This document shows, piece after piece, positions 1 through 6,964 of a DNA stretch of 13,368 nt. The notes under the pieces are model-generated. The model made no database searches and was not told the origin of the DNA. It saw only the letters and a program-made list of their open reading frames with translations. The stretch comes from Planctomycetales bacterium (GTDB lineage: Bacteria > Planctomycetota > Phycisphaerae > SM23-33): NCBI GenBank assembly GCA_030592655.1, contig JAUVIQ010000063.1:1-13368 (forward strand), in the 5' to 3' direction. The stretch's first letter is position 1; each line of letters begins with the position of its first letter. Both the position numbers and the translations under genes were made by a program.

Positions 1-898
1 CCGCAGCCTGGTCGGCGGCCTGTTCGGAGCGGAATTTTTCATACACTCGCGACGCCAGGATTCGTCTGGCTTTGGCGCGGTTCTTGTGTTGGCTCTTTTC
101 GTCGCGCATCGAGACGGTAATTCCCGTCGGGACGTGCTCCAGTTTAATGGCTGATGATACCTTGTTGACGCTTTGCCCGCCGGGTCCGCCTGCCCGACTG
201 ACGTGTTCGAGAACATCCTTTTCCCAGTCGATTTCGATATCGATGTCTTCGGGTTCGGGAAGGACTGCCACCGTAGCTGCGGACGTATGTATCCGCCCCT
301 GAGCCTCGGTTTTCGGAACCCGCTGGACGCGGTGCCCTCCGCCCTCGTAACAGAGTCGGCTCCAGACGTCGGAGCCTTTGACGTTGACGATTATCTCGCG
401 GAATCCGCCGAGGTCGGTGGCCGTTGCCGAAAGTATCTCCACCTTCCATCTTTTCCGTTCGGAGTAGTGGGTGTACATATTCAGCAGGTCGGACGCGAAC
501 AGGGCGGCTTCGTCTCCGCCGGTACCCGCGCGTATCTCCAGGATAACCGAGTTGATCTCGGTCTGGTCGCTCATCACCAGCAACTGGAGAATTTCATCGA
601 TCAGCGTATCGGCCTGGCCCGTCAGTTCCTCGATTTCGTCCCGGGCCAGTTCCTTCATGTCCGCTTCTGATTGCGGGTCGTCCATGATGGACCTTGCCTG
701 TTCGGTCTTTTCGATAAGTGTGGTGTACCGGCGGTAAGGTTCGGCGACACGTCCCAGGCGGGCGTACTCTTTTGAAATAGCCACGATGCGGTTTCGGTCG
801 GAAGCCACGGCTGGGTCGTTCATCTCGTCAGCCAGTTGCCCGAAACGCTCGACGATGGTTTCGAGTTTGGTAATCAGGTTGGGCGAAATTTCAGGCAT
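1..898 (-). CDS. prfA: Peptide chain release factor 1 (RF1), C-terminus cut off by window edge
   Basis: RF1 recognises UAA and UAG stop codons and triggers hydrolysis of the peptidyl-tRNA on the ribosome. The reading frame is open from ATG at 898 to the window edge (299 codons). The N-terminal part is a long charged helical region (about residues 1-100). A PxT-type tripeptide anticodon (Pro195-Lys-Thr197, inside HRVQRVPKTEAQGRIHTS) identifies the RF1 rather than the RF2 class, which carries SPF. The catalytic GGQ loop (GGPGGQSVNK, Gln242) follows; this glutamine is normally methylated by PrmC. About 60 C-terminal residues lie outside the window. The start has only a weak Shine-Dalgarno. It lies 40 bp beyond a strong terminator that ends the rpmE transcript, and I see no good promoter between them, so it may depend partly on readthrough. 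The rpmE-prfA neighbourhood is common in bacteria. Confidence 0.97.
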   Translation of the reverse strand, partial: MPEISPNLITKLETIVERFGQLADEMNDPAVASDRNRIVAISKEYARLGRVAEPYRRYTTLIEKTEQARSIMDDPQSEADMKELARDEIEELTGQADTLIDEILQLLVMSDQTEINSVILEIRAGTGGDEAALFASDLLNMYTHYSERKRWKVEILSATATDLGGFREIIVNVKGSDVWSRLCYEGGGHRVQRVPKTEAQGRIHTSAATVAVLPEPEDIDIEIDWEKDVLEHVSRAGGPGGQSVNKVSSAIKLEHVPTGITVSMRDEKSQHKNRAKARRILASRVYEKFRSEQAADQAA

Positions 899-937
899 GA
901 GATATAAAAACTCGCTAAACATCTAAGCCGGTATTAG

Positions 938-973
938 AAAAAACGCCGGCGCGAAATATCGGCGCCGGCGCTT
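938..973 (-). terminator. Intrinsic terminator of rpmE
   Basis: A perfect 9-bp GC-only stem (CGCCGGCGC at 944-952 with GCGCCGGCG at 962-970) encloses a 9-nt loop. On the minus strand it is followed directly by a run of six T (938-943). It lies 17 nt downstream of the rpmE stop and upstream of prfA, so it should end most rpmE transcripts before prfA. Confidence 0.85.
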
Positions 974-989
974 ACAGGAAGTTATAGTG

Positions 990-1217
990 CTAATTCGTGT
1001 TGGCTTTTTTGAAATAATCTCCGCCGTACTTCTTCTGGAATTTCTCGACCCGCCCTGCGGTATCGACGAATTTCTGCTTACCGGTGTAGAACGGGTGGCA
1101 GGCGGAGCATATATCCACGCGGATGTCCTTGCAAAGCGTCGAGCGGGTAGCGAATGTGTTCCCACAGGCGCAGGTTACTGTAATGTCTTTGTATTCGGGA
1201 TGTATCTTTACCTTCAT
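990..1217 (-). CDS. rpmE: 50S ribosomal protein L31, zinc-binding (C+) type
   Basis: L31 is a small protein of the large ribosomal subunit at the inter-subunit bridge near 5S rRNA. The 75-residue product starts MKVKIHPEY and contains CACGNTF and ICSACHPFYTGKQ, both diagnostic of L31. Cys16, Cys18, Cys37 and Cys40 form the complete zinc-binding set of the C+ paralogue; the zinc-free form used under zinc starvation lacks these. The frame is open further upstream to 1280, but ATG 1217 is chosen because AGGTGA (1225-1230) sits 7 nt before it and the family begins here. A promoter at 1252-1280 and a terminator at 938-973 make this look like a monocistronic gene, with prfA downstream. Confidence 0.97.
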   Translation of the reverse strand: MKVKIHPEYKDITVTCACGNTFATRSTLCKDIRVDICSACHPFYTGKQKFVDTAGRVEKFQKKYGGDYFKKANTN

Positions 1218-1251
1218 GTTATTTTCACCTTTACACTGAATCCAGCGAAGG

Positions 1252-1280
1252 ATTATACGGATATTGGAGGAACGAATCAA
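1252..1280 (-). promoter_or_regulatory. Sigma-70-type promoter of rpmE
   Basis: On the minus strand a TTGATT -35 box (1280-1275) is separated by exactly 17 nt from a perfect TATAAT -10 box (1257-1252). Transcription would begin near 1245, giving a leader of about 28 nt that holds the AGGTGA ribosome binding site of rpmE. This is the clearest promoter in the window. Confidence 0.75.
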
Positions 1281-1290
1281 GCGGAATTTA

Positions 1291-1315
1291 GAAAAAGGGG
1301 ACGGGAGTCTTTTTC
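1291..1315. repeat. Short A/T-stem hairpin just beyond the stop of the 1318-1962 gene
   Basis: GAAAAAG (1291-1297) pairs with CTTTTTC (1309-1315) around an 11-nt G-rich loop. It lies 2 nt past the stop codon of the membrane-protein gene. On either strand the T-rich arm could act as a weak intrinsic terminator. The sequence AAAAGGGGACGGGAGTC also resembles short dispersed palindromes seen between genes in many environmental bacteria; that resemblance is from memory and untested. Confidence 0.4.
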
Positions 1316-1317
1316 TT

Positions 1318-1962
1318 CTACTTAATCAGGTCTGTGATGATACGGACCATTTCGGGCATCCTGTCTGCCAGTAGTCCGAGCGGCGCGACCAGCATTGCCG
1401 TGGCGATCAGCAGGAACGTAACGGCCATGGGCGTAGCGACGGTCGGTATCTCAGCCAGTTGTGAGGAGATGAGTTTTTCAAATTTTCCGCCGAAAGCGTC
1501 CGCCTCGTCGCCTTCGGTCGAGATCGAGACATTTCTCAGCAACGGCATTGCCGAAAATTTCAGCACGAGGTTTTTTCCCCGTAAGGTGAGGCTTCTGTTT
1601 CGTCGTTCGAAAGGTTCGCCCATTTCCATCAGCGCTCGCTCTGCGGCGCGAAGGGCCGCCGGAAGGGTGATGTTATAGACAACCCAGTTCCCCGCCCGTC
1701 GCGGCGCCAGCACTATCGCAACAGAGATCATCACGCCGATTACCGCCGGTAACGCCCATACAGACGCCCCGAAGTAATTAAGCACGGGAACACAGAATAC
1801 CGGAGCAAAGGCTGCGTTGAGCAAGATAAAGTCGCTGCGCGCTGTGAGTATCTGTGGATTAGGCCGACTGTTGAGCAGCCCCAGCAGCAGGAAATAGACT
1901 GCCACAGGCGCCACAACCGCAGCGACCTGAACGGCAAGAGTCATTTGTTCGCTACCAATCAT
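1318..1962 (-). CDS. Predicted four-helix membrane protein of unknown function
   Basis: I do not recognise this 214-residue protein. It has three hydrophobic segments near the N-terminus (about residues 8-29, 46-64 and 68-87), then a soluble, charged central part (about 95-175) containing LRGKNLVLKFSAMPLLRNVS, and a fourth hydrophobic segment (about 178-200). The N-terminal helices are rich in Ala, Val and Leu with no obvious catalytic or transporter motif. It starts at ATG 1962, with GGAAGTG about 8 nt upstream. It follows the Arg-rich small gene by only 25 bp on the same strand, so the two probably form one transcript and may act together at the membrane. A hairpin immediately after its stop may end that transcript. 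Function cannot be assigned. Confidence 0.75.
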   Translation of the reverse strand: MIGSEQMTLAVQVAAVVAPVAVYFLLLGLLNSRPNPQILTARSDFILLNAAFAPVFCVPVLNYFGASVWALPAVIGVMISVAIVLAPRRAGNWVVYNITLPAALRAAERALMEMGEPFERRNRSLTLRGKNLVLKFSAMPLLRNVSISTEGDEADAFGGKFEKLISSQLAEIPTVATPMAVTFLLIATAMLVAPLGLLADRMPEMVRIITDLIK

Positions 1963-1987
1963 AGCAAATCACTTCCGTCTGGATATT

Positions 1988-2332
1988 CTACTCGATATTC
2001 TTCGGTTCTGCAACCTTTCTATACCCGATTGCGTGAATTATGTCAAGAACTTCGGTCCACGTGGGGAATGAGCGGTTATTGACGCTTTTGTACCGGTTGA
2101 TTGCCATGAGGAAATCGAACTGCTCGTCGGTCATTTCGCCTTCTTCAGCGGCCTTTCGGGATTCGCTTCTCCGACGCCCCGGACCGCGACGACGGTCCAG
2201 CCCCACACGCTGCTCGACTACATTAATCCGCCGATCCGACTCTTTGCGTCGTTTTTCACCTTTACGCTTCTCGTCCGGCGAACCGGCACTGTCCTGATCC
2301 CGCTTCTCTACTGAGGATTTATCTTCAGCCAC
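1988..2332 (-). CDS. Arg-rich small protein with a conserved-looking C-terminal domain, function unknown
   Basis: The product (114 residues from the preferred start) has two parts. Residues 1-65 are highly charged, with RR repeats (KRRKESDRR, LDRRRGPGRRR), and are probably disordered or nucleic-acid/phospholipid-binding. Residues about 68-110 form a compact, mixed segment (EQFDFLMAINRYK, then FPTWTEVLDIIHAIGYRKV) that looks like a folded helical domain. The frame extends to ATG 2380, but that codon has no ribosome binding site, while GTG 2332 is preceded at 8 nt by GGGAG (2341-2345), so I prefer GTG. It lies 25 bp before the four-helix membrane protein gene in an apparent operon. No known family is recognised with confidence. 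Confidence 0.65.
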   Translation of the reverse strand: MAEDKSSVEKRDQDSAGSPDEKRKGEKRRKESDRRINVVEQRVGLDRRRGPGRRRSESRKAAEEGEMTDEQFDFLMAINRYKSVNNRSFPTWTEVLDIIHAIGYRKVAEPKNIE

Positions 2333-2615
2333 GTATTGTTCTCCCGTAAAAAAAACCTTTCCCAGACTCTTTATCGGCATGATGTGCAGAGTTCCGCATA
2401 CTAACCCGCATTTTTCATTAATCGCAGTCCGTAGGACTCTGCGAGGACTCTTCGAGAGGACGCAGCCGTTCGCTGCGGCGACCGAGCCGGGGAGTTCACA
2501 GGGATTTAAAAAACATATCTGCCTGCCGGTTTTCGACCCTGCCTTCGGCTCCTGTGCGCGAGTGCATTAATTAATTGGCGATGCTATTGCACCCCATCCC
2601 GAACTCCACCGGCGT
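2333..2615. other. Intergenic region, 283 bp, with a short 5S-rRNA-like fragment
   Basis: No convincing gene is seen. A 63-codon plus-strand frame (2379-2570) has no ribosome binding site and no recognisable sequence. A perfect hairpin CGCAGC-loop-GCTGCG lies at 2461-2477 but without a T-run. At 2589-2606 the plus strand reads CACCCCATCCCGAACTCC, close to a universal stretch of bacterial 5S rRNA, but the flanks do not continue as a 5S gene. Confidence 0.4.
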
Positions 2616-3779
2616 TTATCGGGACGTTCGGCGTCCTTGAACCTGTGGGCAAATTGGCCCTGGTCTTGGCGGGCGAGGCTTGACCGGTACGATCCTCTGC
2701 ATCAGGGCGGTGTGGATCATATATTTTCTTATTGTTCTGTCTTCCGGCATCCGTTGGCCCGGAGATACTGTTGGCGCCCTGGTGACAAAGTGCTTCTGGT
2801 AGGCCAGCGTCTGACCGAAGCGCGGGCCGTGAATTTTGTAAATCCGACCCACGCCGCGTTTTTCTGCCGGCGAAAATCGGGCTTTGTAGCAGGCCTGGAG
2901 ATATTTGCGGACGTCGTCCTGGCTCGGCGGGATAGACATGACCGCGCCCACGCGCAGTTCTGTCTGAAGTTTCTTCGGATCGTACTGGCTGAGGTAACTG
3001 TCGAGGACCTTATCGCGCATGGCTGCGAACAGTTCGGGCGAGTTGAACAGGTCTGCGCCGATGATGCGCTTGTCCTTCGCTACGACAATTCCGGCACAAT
3101 TTTTCGGTAGTTTTGGAACGATCTTGTTTCGGAGTTTCTTCAGGTGTTTGACGTTTTCCGGTTTGATCATGGCTACTGACAGGTCGCCGCTGGCGTTGGT
3201 GGATTTGAGTCGCCGGTTGGCGCGGGCGACCTCGGACCAAACCTCGCTTTGACCGACCTTTTGAGCGGCCCTTTCCCGCACGCCCTGTGGCGCCATTGTT
3301 CCGGCAGAGAAACGCTTCTTCCCGGCCCATCTTCCGCGTTGGACGCAATAGACCGGGAGGACCGTAACCGAATCAGGCCCAAGCAGCGCATCGGTCGTCA
3401 AGGTCCGGTTCTGCTTTCCGCCCGTGATGATTTCACCGGCCATCAGGAAAATCATCTTCCCCGACTTGTTGACGAATCTGGCCTTGGGTACCTGGGCTGA
3501 TTTCATTTCCTCGATAACCAGCAACTTCTTTTCCATCGCCTGGGCCATCGTCAGGACATTGTCAAGGCGATTGGTTCGGTTCAGGCCTATCGGAAAGACA
3601 GTCAGTCGGCCGAGTTTGACCGGCGGATGTATGTCGGCCCGGTCGAGGTATCGCGTCAGGACATTGACTGTCGGTCTGACCGCAACGGCCTTTTGTTCGG
3701 TCCGGTTTTCGGCGGGTCCGTCCTCGACGGCCGAAAGTAACAGACACAACGACAACAGGATATAAACCGTCGTACGCAT
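2616..3779 (-). CDS. Exported ARPP-1-like (DUF6569-type) protein
   Basis: The 387-residue product begins with a signal peptide (RTT, then a hydrophobic core around residues 5-17; cleavage probably near residue 23), so it is predicted to be exported. The body (about residues 35-320) contains GRLTVFPIGL, a LLVIEE segment, FVNKSGKMIFLMAGEIITGG, QNRTLTTDALLGPDSVTVLP and VYCVQRGRW. From memory these match the ARPP-1 family (DUF6569), which has been linked by context to ADP-ribose/NAD-related proteins; no activity is established here. The C-terminal roughly 30 residues are rich in Pro, Arg and Lys. It starts at ATG 3779 with AGGAG about 11 nt upstream and diverges from the permease gene across 153 bp. 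The family call is moderately sure, the function unknown. Confidence 0.75.
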   Translation of the reverse strand: MRTTVYILLSLCLLLSAVEDGPAENRTEQKAVAVRPTVNVLTRYLDRADIHPPVKLGRLTVFPIGLNRTNRLDNVLTMAQAMEKKLLVIEEMKSAQVPKARFVNKSGKMIFLMAGEIITGGKQNRTLTTDALLGPDSVTVLPVYCVQRGRWAGKKRFSAGTMAPQGVRERAAQKVGQSEVWSEVARANRRLKSTNASGDLSVAMIKPENVKHLKKLRNKIVPKLPKNCAGIVVAKDKRIIGADLFNSPELFAAMRDKVLDSYLSQYDPKKLQTELRVGAVMSIPPSQDDVRKYLQACYKARFSPAEKRGVGRIYKIHGPRFGQTLAYQKHFVTRAPTVSPGQRMPEDRTIRKYMIHTALMQRIVPVKPRPPRPGPICPQVQGRRTSR

Positions 3780-3932
3780 GATTTTAGTCTCCTTTCGCCT
3801 TGGACACCCCTATCTACTTTGACGCCGGAGGAGAAAAAAAGTTCCATTACATCAGCATATTATTGTGTCCGACAACATCCTCGGGCACAATGTCTCCGGT
3901 GTAAAGACCAGGAGTGGAACGAAAGACGCCCG

Positions 3933-4838
3933 ATGGTTTACCTGATAATTTCAATAATTTTCATGGTGCTGTTGGCTGTGGTTACTCGGATAGGCACGCG
4001 CAGCGGGGCGGGGCCTCTCGGAATGAACGCGGTCTTTCGCGGGACGGCCGGTGTAATAATGCTCGTGGTGGCCATCTCAACCACGGATTCATCGAGCATC
4101 GAGCAGGTTTGGCGTCTGACCGGCTGGTCGGGCTTGATTGCGGCGATGTTCTTCTTCTGGGCCGGCTTTGCGGCGATTAAGGCGGTGCAACTGGGACATC
4201 TCAGCATAAGTTGGACTGTTTTGCGCTGCTCGATGATCCTTCCGACGCTCGCGTCGCTGTTCTACTGGCACGAGGTCCCGCTTTGCCCGGCGAGCCGGAC
4301 GCTCATCATGAGGCTCGGCGGGATCGCGGTGGTTACTCTGGCAGTTGTGTTACTGGGACTGGACCACGCAAGGAACAAGCGCGCTCTGGCGTCCGGCGGC
4401 TCGGCCAAGGGCGGATCGAAGGCGTGGGTCTTGTGGCTGATGGCTGCATTCCTCGGACAGGGTGGATGGGAAATTATGCTGAGATCCACACGCACGCTTC
4501 CAGACGACCAGAGCCGCTTTTTCTTTGTAACGATAGTTTTCATGGGCGCGTTCCTTATAACTCTTCCGGTGATGGTTGCGGTAAAGGCGAAGCTGGGGCG
4601 AAAAGAGTTGTTTTACGGTTCGATGCTCGGCGTTTGTGGACTTCTGGCATCAGGCTCGCGGGTGTGGGCGCTGCGTGATATCGACGGCATTATTGTTTTT
4701 CCCGTTACAACCGTCAGCGTTATGATACTGGTCCAGATCGCCGGGGCGGCAATCTGGCGGGAGAAAGTCGGGAAATGGGGCCTGGTCGGATTCGCCGCCG
4801 CCGTCATAGGGGTACTGGCTTTGACTATCAGGTTTTGA
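3933..4838 (+). CDS. EamA/DMT-superfamily permease
   Basis: This 301-residue protein is predicted to cross the membrane about ten times, as in the drug/metabolite transporter (EamA) superfamily, which exports or imports small metabolites. Hydrophobic segments alternate with short loops. The two-half layout is visible: helices 1-5, a short basic linker (ARNKRALASGGSAKGGSK), then helices 6-10 ending in the family-typical pattern of a VFPVTTVSVMILVQIAGAAI helix, a WREKVG loop and a final LVGFAAAVIGVLAL helix. The frame is open to TTG 3819, but the upstream residues are polar and unlike the family, so ATG 3933, directly before the first helix, is used. Its ribosome binding site is poor (AGGAG is 18 nt away). 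The C45 hydrolase gene follows by 18 nt, suggesting the permease may move that enzyme's substrate or product. The substrate is unknown. Confidence 0.85.
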   Translation: MVYLIISIIFMVLLAVVTRIGTRSGAGPLGMNAVFRGTAGVIMLVVAISTTDSSSIEQVWRLTGWSGLIAAMFFFWAGFAAIKAVQLGHLSISWTVLRCSMILPTLASLFYWHEVPLCPASRTLIMRLGGIAVVTLAVVLLGLDHARNKRALASGGSAKGGSKAWVLWLMAAFLGQGGWEIMLRSTRTLPDDQSRFFFVTIVFMGAFLITLPVMVAVKAKLGRKELFYGSMLGVCGLLASGSRVWALRDIDGIIVFPVTTVSVMILVQIAGAAIWREKVGKWGLVGFAAAVIGVLALTIRF

Positions 4839-4856
4839 CACAGGGAGAATCTTACT

Positions 4857-6149
4857 ATGGCCAAAGAAATTTCCGATGATCTTGTCTGCCTTGAAGGTTC
4901 GCCCAGGCAGGTTGGGCAAACCTTCGGCGGCGTGAACCGTTCAGCCATCCGGCGGGACGTGAGAGAATTCTACAGGCTCCTGAAGGAAAAAGAACGAATC
5001 AGCAAACGAAAGATGCTGGCGGCGGGGAAATACTACCTTGAACTTGTCAGCCGCTACGCCCCGCACTGGATCACCGAGGCAGAGGGAATCGCCGCCGCTG
5101 CGGACCTGGATGTCGAGGAGTTCCTCGCCTACAAAGGCGCCAAGTACCGCGTCATCAACCGCCCGGAGTGTTTCACTTATTACTCTGCCCCGCGCCACAA
5201 CGCCGGCGGGCGGACGCTTCTGCACAAGAACCGCGACCAGGTCGAACGACCACAGGCCGCCTATGTAGTGGGCACAAAGCCTCGCGGAAAGCGCATCTAC
5301 CGATTTGTCGCCAACGGCGATATCCACGACATAGGTCCGTCGATGGCGCTGAACGAGAAGGGCCTGGCGATAGTAGCGGACATGGGCTACAAGGAGAAAA
5401 ACCCCCGCTTCAGAGGCATGATGAACGGGGACATTCTGCGGATAGTCGTCGAGACTTGCGCCAACGTGGAGGAGGCGACTGCACTTTTGAGGGGGTTCCA
5501 CGAAGAGAAGGTCTATGCCGGCGGAAAGTTCGGCACGCACTGGATGATCGCCGACCGGACCGGAGCGGGCGTGCGGATTTATCAGTACATCGACAGTTTC
5601 GTCGAAAAGAGAAGCCGCAGAGGTTTCCTTGTCATGCGCGAAGACGCCAGGGGACGACTGGTTACGAAGGTCCTCTCGCAGAATCGCGGGAAGATCACAG
5701 CCGGCGTGATGAACCGTCTGAGCCGCCGGCGGCCTGTATTCAGTCCTTCATGGAACGTTTCGGCTTACACAGCCTTGATCCCGCCGAAACGGCCCGACCT
5801 GTTTTCTTACGCCTGGTTCGCCGTCTGTAACGTCCGTAAAACACTGTACGTGCCGCTTTATATGGGTGTAACGGCGACACCGAAGATACTTTTCGACGGG
5901 ACGCTTTACCGACTTTCAAGCAATCAGAAGTTCGGCGCTGACCTTTTCAGGAAGTGCAAAGGCCTCGGCGTAAATCTTGAGCGGTTCGAGCAGGAAACCG
6001 AAGCCGACCGAGCCGACACGGAAGTCGCAGCCGGAGTCGCACTTCGCCGTCGCGGTGAGAACGCCGCTCGGAAGGTATTAACCGACGGTTGTCTGCGTTT
6101 CGCAAAGCGGGCAGAACGACTGCTGAAACTCCTTGGCGGGAAAGGTTAA
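4857..6149 (+). CDS. C45-type Ntn hydrolase (acyl-CoA:6-APA acyltransferase-like)
   Basis: The 430-residue product resembles the peptidase C45 / penicillin acyltransferase-like branch of N-terminal-nucleophile hydrolases, which cleave or transfer acyl groups on amide bonds after self-processing. The likely nucleophile is Cys105 in RPECFTYYS, about 15 residues before LLHKNRDQ, matching the family's spacing between the nucleophile Cys and the N-R/M-D motif. Later segments (IGPSMALNEKGLAIVADMG, then GTHWMIADRTGAGVRIYQY) fit the alpha-beta-beta-alpha core. The N-terminal 104 residues would be the propeptide and contain YAPHWITEAEGIAAAADLDVEEFLA, typical of this family. There is no signal peptide, so it should be cytoplasmic. 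AGGGAG (4842-4847) is 9 nt before ATG. It is coupled to the upstream permease. The substrate is not predictable from sequence. Confidence 0.82.
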   Translation: MAKEISDDLVCLEGSPRQVGQTFGGVNRSAIRRDVREFYRLLKEKERISKRKMLAAGKYYLELVSRYAPHWITEAEGIAAAADLDVEEFLAYKGAKYRVINRPECFTYYSAPRHNAGGRTLLHKNRDQVERPQAAYVVGTKPRGKRIYRFVANGDIHDIGPSMALNEKGLAIVADMGYKEKNPRFRGMMNGDILRIVVETCANVEEATALLRGFHEEKVYAGGKFGTHWMIADRTGAGVRIYQYIDSFVEKRSRRGFLVMREDARGRLVTKVLSQNRGKITAGVMNRLSRRRPVFSPSWNVSAYTALIPPKRPDLFSYAWFAVCNVRKTLYVPLYMGVTATPKILFDGTLYRLSSNQKFGADLFRKCKGLGVNLERFEQETEADRADTEVAAGVALRRRGENAARKVLTDGCLRFAKRAERLLKLLGGKG

Positions 6150-6170
6150 CATTACCCGGCGTCGTAGTCG

Positions 6171-6207
6171 TCTGCCTGCTGAAGCCTTAGTTAAGGCGGG
6201 CGGTTTT
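6171..6207 (+). terminator. Possible weak terminator of the permease/C45 hydrolase pair
   Basis: GCCTT (6184-6188) pairs with AAGGC (6193-6197) around a 4-nt loop and is followed by GGGCGG and four T (6204-6207). The T tract overlaps the stop codon of the convergent lptB gene. The stem is short and the T-run is not adjacent to it, so efficiency is doubtful. Confidence 0.3.
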
Positions 6208-6964
6208 AGCGAGCACCGAAGTGTCCGTCCTCGTCGAACTCATCGCCCCGGAAGGTCCGGCCAAGGTAGGTCCTGCGGACCAGCGGGTCCTTGATTAAGT
6301 CCTTGGGCGCTCCCTCCCGAAGAACTTTTCCGTTGTCGATGATGTAAGAACGGTCCGTAACATTGAGCGTTTCGCGGACGTTGTGGTCGGTCAGCAGGAG
6401 GCTGATACCGCGATCCTTAAGCCCGACAATCTCCCGCTGCAACTCTTCCACGGCGATGGGGTCCACGCCGCTGAACGGTTCATCCAGCAGGATCATCGTC
6501 GGATTCGTAACCAGTGCGCGGGCGATTTCCAGTTTCCTCCGCTCGCCGCCCGAAAGCGTTCGGGCTTCGTGATTGGCTAGGGACGACAGCCCGAACTGCT
6601 CCAACAGTTGATCGGACCGCTCAAGACGCGTCTGTTTGGTGAGGTGCATTGTGTCCAGAACGGCCAGGAGGTTCTGGCGAACCGTCAGACGCTGGAAAAT
6701 GCTCGGTTCCTGCGAAAGGTATCCCATACCCAGACGGGCACGCTGGTACATCGGCATCTCGGTTACGTCCACGTTGTTAAAGGCGACTCTTCCTTCGTTG
6801 GGAGAGATCATACCGATAACCATTCGGAAGGTTGTGGTTTTCCCGGCTCCGTTTCGCCCCAGAAGCCCGACGATTTCGCCCTGGGCGACGTATAAACCCA
6901 CCTGATTCACCACGGCTCGCCCCGAATACCTCTTTACCAGGTTTTTTGTTTCCAGAAGTACCAT
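6206..6964 (-). CDS. lptB: LPS export ABC transporter ATP-binding protein LptB
   Basis: LptB is the cytoplasmic ATPase that drives LptFG to extract lipopolysaccharide from the inner membrane for transfer to the outer membrane. The 252-residue product has every ABC ATPase motif: Walker A GRNGAGKTT (36-44), Q-loop Gln85 in YLSQEPSIF, signature LSGGE (137-141), Walker B MILLDEP (157-163) with D-loop GVD, and H-loop His194. The phrases EPSIFQRLTVRQNLLAV and LLTDHNVRETLNV are diagnostic for LptB over other LivF-like ATPases. Walker A has Arg37 where Pro is most usual. Residues 235-252 form an acidic, probably flexible tail. lptA, lptC and rpoN, often adjacent in proteobacteria, are absent here. 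It converges with the C45 hydrolase gene and is preceded by a 326-bp non-coding region. Confidence 0.95.
   Translation of the reverse strand: MVLLETKNLVKRYSGRAVVNQVGLYVAQGEIVGLLGRNGAGKTTTFRMVIGMISPNEGRVAFNNVDVTEMPMYQRARLGMGYLSQEPSIFQRLTVRQNLLAVLDTMHLTKQTRLERSDQLLEQFGLSSLANHEARTLSGGERRKLEIARALVTNPTMILLDEPFSGVDPIAVEELQREIVGLKDRGISLLLTDHNVRETLNVTDRSYIIDNGKVLREGAPKDLIKDPLVRRTYLGRTFRGDEFDEDGHFGAR

Noticed and set aside
173..670. 165-codon plus-strand frame within prfA
   Set aside because: It is antisense to a clearly recognised release factor gene with GGQ and PxT motifs, so it is a shadow.
2379..2570. 63-codon plus-strand frame in the gap before the ARPP-1-like gene
   Set aside because: It has no ribosome binding site, no hydrophobic or domain-like pattern, and a sequence that reads like translated intergenic repeat. 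Not called as a gene.
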